Source: Burhinus oedicnemus (lineage: Eukaryota > Chordata > Aves > Charadriiformes > Burhinidae). Taken from it: DNA of 64,000 nucleotides. Numbering within the stretch: the first letter of the stretch is position 1; the number at the start of each line of letters is the position of its first letter. Shown here piece by piece: positions 1 through 12,400 of this stretch. The notes beneath the pieces were generated by a model. That model was not told the DNA's origin. It worked only from the letters and a program-made list of their open reading frames with translations, and ran no database searches. The DNA is taken from contig VFFE01009152.1 of assembly GCA_008921705.1 (NCBI GenBank), positions 429,866 through 493,865 of the forward strand, in the 5' to 3' direction. The position numbers and the translations under genes were made by a program.

Positions 1-304
1 ACTGCTCTGTTTTCTGTTTTCACTTGGTCATGGGATTAGAATGCTTTCCAGTAACTCTACCTGCCTTTCTTCCTCTTGTTTTCAAGGTTCCTGGAGTCTA
101 CAATGATGTGCATATTCCAACAGGTCTTCAGACAGATGGTCAAATACATATCATGAGCAGAAACTTGCCTTACAGCTCCAAAACCTTGACCAATTTTTCA
201 TTTCTTCTTGGATGGGATTCATTCTACTAAATGAACCTGTCTTTTACAATGTATCCCTCTGCATCTAATCTGCTTATCAAAGACACCATTTATAGTTAAT
301 AGTA

Positions 305-460
305 AGAAATAGAAATAGAAATAGAAATAGAAATAGAAATAGAAATAGAAATAGAAATAGAAATAGAAATAGAAATAGAAATAGAAATAGAAATAGAAAT
401 AGAAATAGAAATAGAAATAGAAATAGAAATAGAAATAGAAATAGAAATAGAAATAGAAAT
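305..460. repeat. Pure (AGAAAT)26 hexanucleotide microsatellite
   Basis: Twenty-six consecutive perfect copies of AGAAAT (156 bp), followed by a degenerate AGATAGATAT tail. The repeat contains no stop codon in some minus-strand frames, so it produces long Phe-Leu and Ser-Ile dipeptide open frames that are artefacts. Such a long uninterrupted array is expected to be length-polymorphic; this is inference from general microsatellite behaviour. Confidence 0.97.
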
Positions 461-1453
461 AGATAGATATAGGGTGTGATACATCTAACCAAGCATAGAT
501 GTCTACTTTAGAACAAAATTCTTTGGTCTTCAGTGATAAATCCTATTCCTTGTGGTTTTGTTTCATCTTAAGGGTCATAGATACCTTTGCTTTCTCTGCC
601 ATTCTTCCTAACAAGAAATAATTGGTGATGATTGCTAGGATTTTTTTAAAACATTCTACAAATCTTCTGGGGTAGCAATGGAAATCTGCCTTAATTTTAA
701 GACTAACATCTCTTTTAAGTTTTTGTGTCCTTTTGCTGGGTTCCATAACCACTAAAACCAAAATTACTGCTGTCTCAGGAATAGCTTTTCTTTTTAGTAC
801 TTTGTTATTTGCTAGCTGTCTGATTTGCTGCAAAACTGTTTCTCAAAAGCATCATCATTTGGCACACACTTCTCTGCATTGAGCATCTTTCTGGAGGCCA
901 TTTTCAAATTAGGTCGTATATCTCCAAAAGTTCAGCCAGGCTGAGCAAAGAATATCTGCCTGTTTAGTCCCTTGCTATTCAAATTCAAATATGAAGATTA
1001 GGTTCATATAGTCTAATCAGTGAAAGCATTCATGCAATTTTAATTTCAGAATTATATAGTGCCTACTGTTTTTCAGGATTTGCAATAGGGAGATACTAAG
1101 TTAAGGTGGTAGAAGTAGCAATATTCTCCTTATTAAATAGAAATATATTTTTCCAAAGCTACCTTTTGTTCATTAAGAGATTAGTCATTGTTATTACATG
1201 CATTTATATGAAGCAAATTACTACAGTATCTCTGGTAATTTTAAGATAAATTAAAACAAGAAACAAAGAAACAATTTACCACAGAATCTGCACAATAGAA
1301 TTATTCAATTAAGTGAGAACAGCAAAATATCCCTCTATTTCTCCTTTTAGGCAACAGCCTAAATGGGATCCTGCCACTTACTGAACTGTGTATAATTAGT
1401 TGTAAAAGTTTGGACAATAGGATTTAACTTTTACCTGTTTTTTAAGTAGGACA

Positions 1454-1475
1454 AAATTATGCTTAAGCATAATTT
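1454..1475. repeat. 22-bp perfect palindrome
   Basis: The 22 bases are their own reverse complement, centred on CTTAAG and flanked by AAATTATG / CATAATTT arms. No spacer is present. It could extrude as a small cruciform or bind a dimeric factor, or be chance in AT-rich DNA. Confidence 0.9.
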
Positions 1476-2252
1476 GGCAGAAGTGAATTGCAGAAGGGCA
1501 GTCCTGGAAGAGCAGCAATGAGCTTCATCCTCCAAGAAACACATCTGAAAATTTTAGATTAGAGCAAGTCAAAAGTAGGATGGAAGAGACAGGCAATTTT
1601 AAGTATGTGGCACATGGGCCACTTAAGTTCTTGCAAAATATAACCAGCTCCTTGAATTTCACATTTTGTGACAGTAAAGAGAGCAATGGTCAATTCAGTC
1701 ATATATTTGGAGGCCATGTATTAAAATTAATAGCCAAAACTTCTGAGTGATTTTAACTCTCCCAGATAAAGCTGCTAAAATATTTTAGCTAGCTTATTCC
1801 ACACTTTCATAATCATGTTTCTGGGATAATCAAATTTGTGCTATTAACTGAAAGAAGAGCTTTCTTTTCACTGCAGGTGCATTAGTTTTAACCTCAATTT
1901 GTTTACCATTCTGATACAAAAAAGAGATGTCCAGTAATCTGAAATTTCTGGAAACTTAGCTCTGCACAGAATTACCAGAACTATTAGCAGTTGGAGCTGT
2001 TGACCAAAAATCTTCACAAGCCCCATTTTGACAACAGTTTGATTCTTCCTGTGCAAAATGGCCTACATTATTCTATTGATATTTTTCCCATATCCAAGTA
2101 TCCTTTCCTCAAATGAAAGCTGCAGTTTAATTAATCCTCTCCAGTTCTATATAAAAAGCCTTGGGCACTACCCAGTTGGATGTGATAAGAACAAACCAGG
2201 AGGTTTTCAGGCCCTCTGCCTCTCAGTGAAGTAGACCATCCTATTACTAGTA

Positions 2253-3480
2253 TAGAATCATAGAATAGTTTAGGTTGGAAAAGACCTTTAAGATCATCTA
2301 GTCCAACCATTAACCCTACTCTACCAGGTCTGCCACTAAACCATGTCTCTAAGCTCCACATCTGCACGACTTTTAAACACATCTAGGGATGGTGACTCAA
2401 CCACCTCCCTGGGCAGCCTGTTCCAATGTTTGATAACCGTTTCAGTGAAAAATTTTTTCCTAATGTCTAGCCTAAACCTCTCCTGGCACAACTTGAACCC
2501 GTTTCCTCTTGTCCTACCTCTCGTTACTTGGGAGAAGAGATCAGTGCCCATCTCACTACAGCCTCCTTTCAGGTAGTTTTAGAGAGCAATAAGGTCTCCC
2601 CTCAACTTTCTCTTCTCCAGACTAAACAATCCTAATTCCTTCAGCCGCTCCTCAGAAGACATGTTCTCCAGACCCCTCACCAGCTTTGTTGCCCTTCTCT
2701 GGACATGCTCCAGCACCTCAATGTCCCTCCTATGCTGTGGCACCCAAAACTGAACACAGTACTCAAGCTGCAGCCTCACTAGCCCTGAGTACAGGGGCAT
2801 GATCACTTCCGTGCTCCTGCTTGCCACACTATTCTTGATACAGGCCAAGATGCCATTGGCCTTCTTGGCCACCTGGGCACACTGCTGGCTCATGTTCAGC
2901 CGCTGTCCACCAGGACCCCCAGTTCCTTTTCTGCCAGGCAGCTTTCCAGCCACTCCTCCCCAAGCCTGTAGCGTTGCCTGGGGTTGTTGTGACCCAAGTG
3001 CAGGACCCGGCACTTGGCCGTGTTAAACCTCATGCAGTTGGCTTCAGCCCATTGATCCAGTCTGTCCAGATCTCTCTGCAGAGCCTTCCTACCCTCAAGC
3101 AGATCAACACTGCCAATTAATTTGGTGTCATCTGCAAACTTACTGAGGGTGCACTCAATTCCCTTGTCCAGATCATCAATAAAGATATTAAACAAGGCTG
3201 GCCCCAAAACTGAGCCCTGAGGAACACCGCTTGAGACCTGCCGCCACCTGGATTTAACGCCATTCACCACAACTCTCTGGGCTCGGCCATCCTGCCAGTT
3301 TTTAATCCAGCGAAGAGTACACCTGTCTAAGCCATGGGCTGCCAGCTTCTCTAGCAGAATGCTGTGGGAGACTGTGTCAAAGGCCTTACTAAAGTCCAAG
3401 CAGACAACATCCACAGCCTTTCCTTCATCCACCAGGCAGGTTACCTGGTCATAAAAGGAGATCAGGTTGGTCAAACACAA
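2253..3480 (-). mobile_element. CR1 LINE, 5'-truncated, minus strand
   Basis: The plus-strand left end reads as the reverse complement of a CR1 3' end (TAGAATCATAGAATAG followed by the 'GGTTGGAAAAGACC' block). Reading leftwards on the minus strand it carries the C-terminal part of CR1 ORF2, including the reverse-transcriptase core, then the ORF2 tail and the short 3' UTR. The coding part is split over at least three frames, so it is dead. The 5' end is lost near 3480, as is usual for CR1. No clear target-site duplication is visible, which is also typical of CR1. Confidence 0.95.
2579..3480 (-). pseudogene. CR1 ORF2 reverse-transcriptase remnant
   Basis: Minus-strand translation shows RT motif A ([10 protein letters not shown], near 3364-3393), motif B ([11 protein letters not shown]) and the catalytic FADDTKL box (near 3119-3139). 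The frame that carries these continues to about 2896, after which the homologous tail (thumb-like part with [17 protein letters not shown]) is in another frame, down to 2579; a third frame continues to about 2336. The frame changes and the missing N-terminal endonuclease show that it cannot be functional. The active-site Asp pair is still intact. Confidence 0.9.
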
Positions 3481-6400
3481 CCAAAATCTAAGAGAAAAGT
3501 ACAAAATTCAAATAAAGGTGTATATCTGTGGATGTATTTGTGAGACATAAAATGGTACTAATTCCATGCTGTCCACATAGGCTTCTTTAAGAAAACTGGA
3601 AAAACTATGACAAACTCTAGTCCTAAACCTATCCTTAATAATATATGCACTGTGAACACGTGATTGCTAAGTCTAGCAAATAAAGATAGAAAAATGTAGG
3701 CTAAGGCTGAGTTGATATGAATTCAGGTTCAAATATACTGAATTTTAACATGAGTAATCAGATACTGTGTCAAATTAATGGATTGTTTGTCAATACAGTG
3801 ACAACGTTCTCCTAAATGGCCGTCACAGTACAGAATACTTTTCATTTGAAATAGGAGTCAATGCATATTCTATAACTTGACTATGAAGGGAATCAGATGA
3901 GGAAACCCAGGTTCTTTCTGGAATTAACTCATTCTACAAATGTCTAAATCGTGTGTATGGTACTCTGGTTGGACTAGGTTGTTGAACAATCACTGGGATA
4001 CCTGTAAGGTAATTACTTTAGACAATCGCTTAAATGGAGCCAACAATGAAAACAAAAAAACCCAACCAAACAAAACAACTAACCAACCAAACAAAAAACC
4101 AAAAAAGATATTTACAGCTCAGTTTAATTAAACTAACAAGTAGGTAGAAGGCCATATCAAATCTCCATTTCATGACAAAAAGACTAGCTGGAGCCGTATA
4201 AGTAATCATTTTAATTAAACATCTGAGTCTACGTGGTGCTAAAGTAGCAATATATATGAGAAATTACTGTTCTATTAAGTTTCCACAGCTGTCTATGTAG
4301 TCACTGGAGAGCTACTGTTAGCAGTGTTACACTATGAAATTATATTTTCACTGCTAATACCCTATTTTAAACCCTTACGCAATGAGATTAAATTTCAGAA
4401 AAATATAAAGACTATAATTCAAAAGTAAGTTTGTAAAAAAATCACATTTTGCTAATAGTTGGAATTATTTTTCAAGGTTAGCACTGTCATACGATGTCCA
4501 GTGCCTCAACTAAGTTCTGCTATGTTCGGCTGTTTTCCATACATTGTTATTCTAAAATATTAAAAACTGTAAAGTGCATATCATTAAATATCACACACTT
4601 TATTTTAAGGTAGCAGATGTTGATTCTGAAGTAGCAATCACGGTTCATCATCCCATTATTTCCCACTGGTTCTGCAAGCTTCATTTACCTTCTTGTCTGG
4701 TACATTTTGGGGACTTAAACAGGAAACCCAGTCCAGCTCAGAAATCCAAACTCGCCTGGTTTTGTAACTTCATTGTGCTTCAGTTTACTGGTGCAACTCA
4801 TTATATTTGGCATTTATTGCGTAAGTATATTGTGAGTATTTGCTTCACAAAAACTAATCACACATAATAGGGAAGCTTATGTGTTCGTAAGCTAGTTTAT
4901 ATACTCATAAGCTGTAGTTTATATATTGCTCCATGTACTACTGTAATATGGCATATGACTCAGCCTTCCATTAGGCTGCTTTTGCTCTATGTAGTAAAGA
5001 ACTGGGATGCCAGCTGTGCTCTGAGCCTTGTTACTAAAAACGTGTCAAGTAGGTCAATCAGGATGCGAAGCCAAAAAAAGGAACCACTGCGAAACTGTTT
5101 TGTGGTAGCTGATCTGTGCTCACAGAAACAGCGTGTGACCTGAAATACATATTGCTGTAGCACTGCAGCCCCGCTGCTTCTGGCATCTTGCTGCTTAGGT
5201 GACAGGATAGGGTATGTTTGTGGTCTCTCTGCATGAAACAACCATTTTTGGCTGATAAGAGGGGCAGTTCATTTAAAGTCACATTCAGCTGCTGCAGGCT
5301 GGACAGGTTTTGCTTAGTATGGACTCTTTACCTACCAAATCTGTAATCAGTTTGTGAAGTTTCTAGAAACGCCCCAAGGCAATCAGTAGTAGTGCTTTAC
5401 TGTGCAAGCCTGTCTCTTTCTGTTCTTTCTGCTTAAATTCCTGCATTATTAACATTGCATTAATAGAAGCTATTTGGATTGTTCATCTTAAAGGTTTCTT
5501 AAGAAAGTGAATTTGGAAGTGCAAAACTGCATTAGCTGGGGTTTTCTTCAGTTACTGTTCCACAACTGATTTAATATTTAAGAGAAAATGTGATGCTTTT
5601 GCTTGGAAAATGTGAAGAAAGTTATTAAATTAACATAACCTAAATAGCTAGTCTTATAATGCATGTAGTGAAAATTTTCAAGTAAAAAACCTTGAACTAA
5701 TGCTATCTTCCTCATGCAGAATTTGCACTTTTATTACGTACTGTCTTCATGCTCTTGCTGATGTGAAATAGTAGGATAAAATCTCAGAGATTTCCAAGAG
5801 TACTGCCAAGTATACTACTTCAAATCAATTCTTCTTTACTTTCAACTATAATAACCTGAACACCTGTTGGAATACAGCAAATGACTGACAAGCTGATGAA
5901 TGGTACAAGGACCAACCAAAGGCTAATTTTATTTTGTTTGGTATTTTGCAGAGTGTGCGACTGCAATTACAGATCATCTGCTATGGCAGGTATTAAATGC
6001 TTCCAGCATCAAACCTGTGAGCAAAATTGAACTGATACCATTCAGGACAAAGACACCTGAAGAAAGTGAGTATAGTGGATACAGGAATCTACATCAGTCA
6101 ATTTTCACGGTGAACACAGATTATCACAAAATAACCACATAAGGTGATGCTCTAAATACTGGAAGTCTCCATCACAGAAAAGCTACATTTGTAACATAAA
6201 TGAATCAGAACAAAGGAACTTATCCATAGGATTTCAGAAAATTAATGGCAAGTAATTACTTAAAATTTCACACTCCTCTGATTTAAATATGATTCTCCAT
6301 ACAATAATTTTCTTACTGACAACACAAATAGAACCTTCAGATAACGTGTAGAAATGGCAATTTGAGAAAACGTGAAGTCTGTTATTGACTACAGTTCCTG

Positions 6401-9400
6401 CAAAAGCTTTCCAGGCCACAACATACAATAAAGTGAGTTCTCCTTCTGAAACTTTTATTCATGCAAGCAATCCTCACTCATAAATAACTATACTAAAGTT
6501 AATGAGTCTACTAATGAACATACACACACAGCCAGATCCCACTATCTGGTCATCTCAGATGATAAAAATAGATGTAGAATGAAAAAGATTAATTTTTATA
6601 TTGGATACTGTGAGTCTGCTGCCTTTTAAAAAAATCAAAAATCATGTTTAGGTAACTATGGGAAGATTAAAATACAGATAATATTTTGAATATAATCATC
6701 TGACTTAGGTCCATATGTAAAGCAATGCTCATGTTTGCATTAATATAAAAATCTTTCATAGTCCCCTTTAAAAAAATCATCCTTGATAATACTTCTGCTA
6801 GGTTAACCAGGGAATGTGGGGGGGGGTCCCTGTGGAAAATAAACACAGGTAATGTGTCGCTTTTTCTCCAAGATATTTAGGAATGGAAAAATTCTCACAA
6901 TATTAAAAACTCAAATATTTTAGTAGATTCAAGTATTTCTTCCCTATGACTTCTTATTAAAAAAAATCAACCACATAGCACTGTTTAAAACGTAATAGTG
7001 TCTGAGGGTAGAGCTACTCTTGGCTTTTAATCATTAATTGCTTAGCTCACAGAGAGCAAGAAATAACTCACAAAGCAGTCCCAACCCATGTAGAAAATCA
7101 TTAGATTCAGTGCAGGGCAGGTTAATGCCAATGACATGTACTCTCCATCTCCCACAAAATCAGCTTCACTGTGTGTACACTGGTCTTGTAAGTGCATATA
7201 ATAGTATTTTGTCTGGAGAACAAAATATTAACAAGATACTACATCCCCTCTGAAGTCCTAAGATACCCTGGATAAATATAAATAACCCACGGTAGTCCAT
7301 TATAAATCAATTCATGGCTACCCCTGTTGTCCAAATTACATCTTTACAATTAATGTCACTTTTTGTAAATGTATTCCTAATTAGACATAGAAGAGGAAAC
7401 AAACAGTTGCTGATCATTGCTTACCTTGCAGTATAACAGGGAGTTGTTCAGTAATGTTGAGTATTTGCTGGAAGTTTCATGTGAAAACATCTACCTCTTG
7501 TGCCCAAAATTGGAACTGCCACAGACAAGGCTAATTTTCATTAACCAATACAGAATAAAACTGAACAGATATTTCCCTTCGACACTGATTCATACTAATA
7601 ATGCAGCTCTTTATACTCTGAAGAGAATGTGGATCTATATACAGGCCTCTTCTGTCTGTGGATTTACAAATCAGGGCACAGCTAGGGACGGGGACTCCCA
7701 GGGGACGGGGCCAGTCCATGTAAAAGAAGTTTCAAAAGTATTGGTTTCTAATGCAAGTTAAATTAGATGCCAAAGCAAAGGTTACTTCAAAAATTTCAAA
7801 GTAGCTTCAAGTGCAAAAAAAAAAAAAAAAAAGTGCCTGATGAATATAAATTTTTATTTTGCTGCTTGGAGGCTTAGAATTTCAGTTCATATTATATGGG
7901 CAGAAATGAGTAAATTATATAAAAATCTTTAGCAAATAGGATTTGATGTCTTTAACCTATGTGTTGTAGAGAGAATAGAAAGGTTTTCTATTGTGTATTC
8001 CTCCAACCTGTCTTCAAAAATCATGTTTTCTAAGTAATTTTATTTCTGACTTCCCATTTTCTGTTCTATGCAGCTTTCGTACTACTTTTTCCCCTTACTG
8101 CTGCAGAAGAGGTTTTCATGTACTACTTCCATGTCACAGTCTCAATTACCAGAACATAAGAAAGGCCATAGTGGGTCAGAACAAGAGGTCATGTCTTAGC
8201 TTTCTTCCTCCAAAGGAGAGCTAGAGTAGGGCATAAATATATAGTACTTTTGAGAAGTCCCCCAGATTTTCTTAGTGTCAAATTTTTTTCTGCATTTCTG
8301 TCATATTGGAAGTTGAGTGCCACTCAGGGAGTCTAAAAAAGAGCAAAAAATGTACAGAAAGAAATTAAGAGTGGTATTGATTAAAGGTACACAGTGTGGG
8401 AGAAAGGATGTCCTTAGGCAGCCAAACTATTCAGTTACTATGTAACATAAAGCTTAAACCTATTGCTATGTCAGGAAGCCTGAAAGTTTGTCTCCATTTA
8501 GAAGTGTTTTGCTGGTGTACTCTGTTACGCTGTTTGTAACTGCCTAGCCCTTAAAATCAGAGTGCCTGAATTTAGATACTTCATTAGCAAGGGCTTGAGT
8601 AAAAGTAACCTGCTTTTAAAGGTATTAATTCTGCTTAAATTATTTTTTGCTGAAAAAGACCTAAGTCCTTGTCTTTTTTGAAAATCAAGCCCTTAAGCAA
8701 ATAGATTGGTAAAATGCAGGTAAGAGGCAGAAAGTTGTCAGCCATCAGAAGAAGCAAGTGTGAATGGGAGCCTGAGTGAATATAGAAAGAGGACTTCTAG
8801 GGCCCCAGATTTGCTGAAAAAGTGGCTTGGAAACTATGCAGAAAGAAACTGCTATTTGGTCTTTGTCTCTCTGCTTTCAGGGAATAGGACATTGTATACA
8901 AAGCTGCATCAAAGAAATGCTTTTCTCAAAGCAGAATGAAGTCTGTTTGGTATCAAGGGTGAAATCTCGGGTCCTTTCATCTTCCCTAGTTCCCCCAACC
9001 CCACATCTAAGTGAACATGTGCATGGGTGGGGTAGAGCTCTCCAATGCTCAGTGTTATCTTCTGCCCCAGAAGCAAAGCCCAATACACAAAGCTCTGCTG
9101 AGGAGTACCAGATGCAGACCACCCTGGCCATTGTGTAGGTGTGGTATTCCCTGTTGTCCCAACTGCATTCCTCATCCCACTCCCATACTCCCACTATCTG
9201 GACCACTGTGCCAGATTCATCTATGCTATATGCTCAATTTTGCAGCTTCAGAATAGTTGACGCTCCTTTTGTGTGTCCCTGTAGAGCTGCTCCTTTTGTA
9301 CAATACTGCCCATTACTTTCACTTTCCTGATCCCATCAATTTCTTCTTCTAATAAACGTAAGCATGAAAAGCCTTGATTATTGGGTAGCAACTCAGACCA

Positions 9401-12400
9401 GTAACAAGCAAGTATGTTTAACTGATGAACAGTCAGCAAAAGGGGTAATGGAAATGCAGCATTCTTTCACTAGCAATTCGTGACTCAGTCACTAATGATA
9501 AAAAGAAGGAAGAAATGCAGACATCAAAGGCCGTAGAAGCAGAATTTTCTGATGAGAATGGTGTCAAAAGATTTGCATGACATAATGGCAAATCTTTAAG
9601 CAATTTATCAAGGTCTGAAAGGAAGTACATTATGCCTAGGACCTGTGCTCTTCTTAGTTGCTAGTTGCTTTTCTGATGTTTGAGGAATACTCCTATCTCC
9701 AAAGATACTATTTCATTTCCAATGAACTTTTGTAAGAAAAGCTTTTCTCTTTTGAGAAAATAACTGAAATGGAACTGAATATGGAAAAAAGAAGTTTAGA
9801 AGTCAAAATAGGATTTTGCGTCTTCAACATTATCATCTTATTTCATAGAAAAATAGACAACTAGCTTGGAATCTAGAAACAAAGACCTGGATCATAGTTT
9901 ACTGCTACAGAGGAAAAAGAATTTCTGTGTAAGTCATATTGGCTGTTTTGACTGAAGCAATGAGAAGGAGTGAACTGCTTTGTGTAGCACTGGATCTCAT
10001 AACAGTGCAGCACCAAAGCGTTACAGTTGAAGGACTAGATAACCAGCAAGCTGGGACTTGGTGTCCCTGGGAGCAGAACAGATGGGTCATCCTCAAGCAC
10101 ATCTTAAAGATAGCCATAAGAGCCCTATAAACATTTAGTGTTTTTAAAGACTGATCACAGTGGTTTGGCAGGAATGAACACAAAATTTCTTTCACAACTT
10201 CAAAGGCAGAAATGCAAATAAGACCTGAGGGGATAAATAAGATTGAAAACAAAGGATGTTTCTGTTTTTCTCTTGAATAAAACAGGAAGCCTCACTAAAG
10301 TTTCAGCTTTTGTGATCAGAATGGGACGTGTAGCCTGACTTGCCCCATATGTGGCAACTACAGATGGGGTAGACTGATGTGTTCCTGTTTGTTGGAAGAG
10401 GAAACAAAACCAGAAAGGTAGCATGACCTTAATTCCCATTCTATTGGACTACGAGTCTTTGGTAGAAGTTGAACCATGCCATTAGATAATATATATGTGC
10501 TAATTTCTTTCATTATTCTTATTATTTCTTTCATATTGTGTTGAAATTCCTAGTTACCGTATATGGGCTCTTGGTGCTCCATGGAGCACTTCTGAGTGGT
10601 TTGTACAAACTCGGCTTATCATTTACAGTTTCTTATTTTTCAGCTGCTGAACTGTGTTACAAGGCAGCGGGATATCCACACATTTATGTAGCTGCAATGA
10701 ATTGAAATATATCACATAAGAACAGTTGCACCTGCAAAGGTCTATCTAGCCCCAGATACTTACATTTAAGCATGACTTGTACCAGATTCTTATGAAAGAG
10801 TATCAGAACAAGGAGAGTATGTAATGGTACTTCTCTGTAATAAACTTGTGGTTCAGGAACTTCCAGAGCCAGAGATGTTATCTTTGTATGTAATAACCTT
10901 TTCTTCCATGAATTTGTCTTCTTGTTCTTTGAACTCATGAAAACTTTTGCCATCAACAATATCCTCCGGCAACTGTTAAAATCCACATTTCAGTTGTGCT
11001 GTAGGAAAAAAAAGATCCCTTTATTTTGGACCTAAAACCTACCGGTTTCATTTGGTGCTTCCTAACAGATGAGAAAATGAGTCATGTTCTCTGTGTGATT
11101 CGTGACTTTATAGATGTCTGTCATAAAACAGATAGATCTCTATGAAATGTTACTTTTCTAGGCTGCAAAGTTCAAGTCTACTTAGGTTTTTTTCTCATAT
11201 GTAAGTCATTCTTTATCTCAATCTCTCTGTATCATTTCAAGTTTTCTTCAGTACATCATGAGATGTACTGACCAGGACTGACTACAAATATCTGTCTATA
11301 AATGCAGCCTACATTATAAAAAAGGGTTGTGAATTCACATACAAAATAGCTTTAACAATAAAAATTTATAAATATGCACTATATTTCCCGAGAGAAATCT
11401 ACTTTTCTTCACATAACTTTTAAGGAAGTTCCTTCTCAGAAGTATGAAAAAATGACATATTTTACACTGATTCAGTAGCACTGAGTAAGTGAAATAAGGT
11501 GCCTAATCAGTAACAAGAATAAAAATCAGAGACACAGTCTGATACTTTCACAAAAATGTTAATGTAAAATTATGTATTATTTTTAATTTATAAAGTCATA
11601 ATTTTAAATTTACTATAATTATATTATCATACTTGTAAATACCATTACATTTTAATATTAAATTAAATAATTGTAATTAAACATAATTAGAAATGTGATA
11701 ATAATTTTATAATTATAAAATTTATAAAAATAAATGTGGTTTAGAAGAAAAATTTTCACATAAATTCTCTTTACTTTGGATTCCCTACATTTTTTTGTAA
11801 GAAATGGGACATATATCTTGTCTGAGAAATAACAGTTAATCATAGGAAAAAAACCTTCAGATTTAATTAACTAAGTAAGTGAGGTAGCTTTAGAATCACA
11901 GTTGTAGGGTTCTGAGAAACCCTTATCTCATTCCAAGACAAACCAGAGACACTGTTAAACAAGAACACAAGTTTCCACAGCCTTTGGAGTTCCAGATTAG
12001 GAATGGTCACTATCCAGACATGACTGCAAGAGGAGTCTGTGACAAAAAAAGGCTGGGTTGCATTTTTTCCTAGTCTGAAATTATCCTCTGTGTATCCAGT
12101 GTTATTTCCAAGATAAATCTTTCAACTTCCTCATTCTTGATCTGCCAGGAAAATAATTTATTGGCCTTTTCACCCCTTTCATATACAAGTGCACTTGAGT
12201 GTAGGAATTGCTTACAGATCTGATTCTAAGCCAGTTCATTATGTTCTTTCCAGAAACCATTTATAAATTATCATACATTAAAAAAAAATCCAGCAGGATA
12301 AGTAATGTAAGTGTTTCACCCTTAGGAAAATGTGAGGAGTAACTGTTGCTTGGCTTCGCGCCTTTATTTTCTCACTTTGTTACTCCTCCAGTAAAAGACT

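Larger units (their letters stand above)
1..2252. other. Intergenic 5' flank with no recognised gene
   Basis: AT-rich DNA about 16-18 kb upstream of the AP3B1 promoter. Apart from the AGAAAT array at 305-460 and the palindrome at 1454-1475 I see no gene, RNA gene or recognisable transposon. The short open frames here lack homology that I recognise, and the two overlapping minus-strand frames at 277-492 are products of the microsatellite. Confidence 0.6.

Noticed and set aside
277..492. Minus-strand frames encoding (FL)n and (SI)n
   Set aside because: They are direct translations of the AGAAAT microsatellite.
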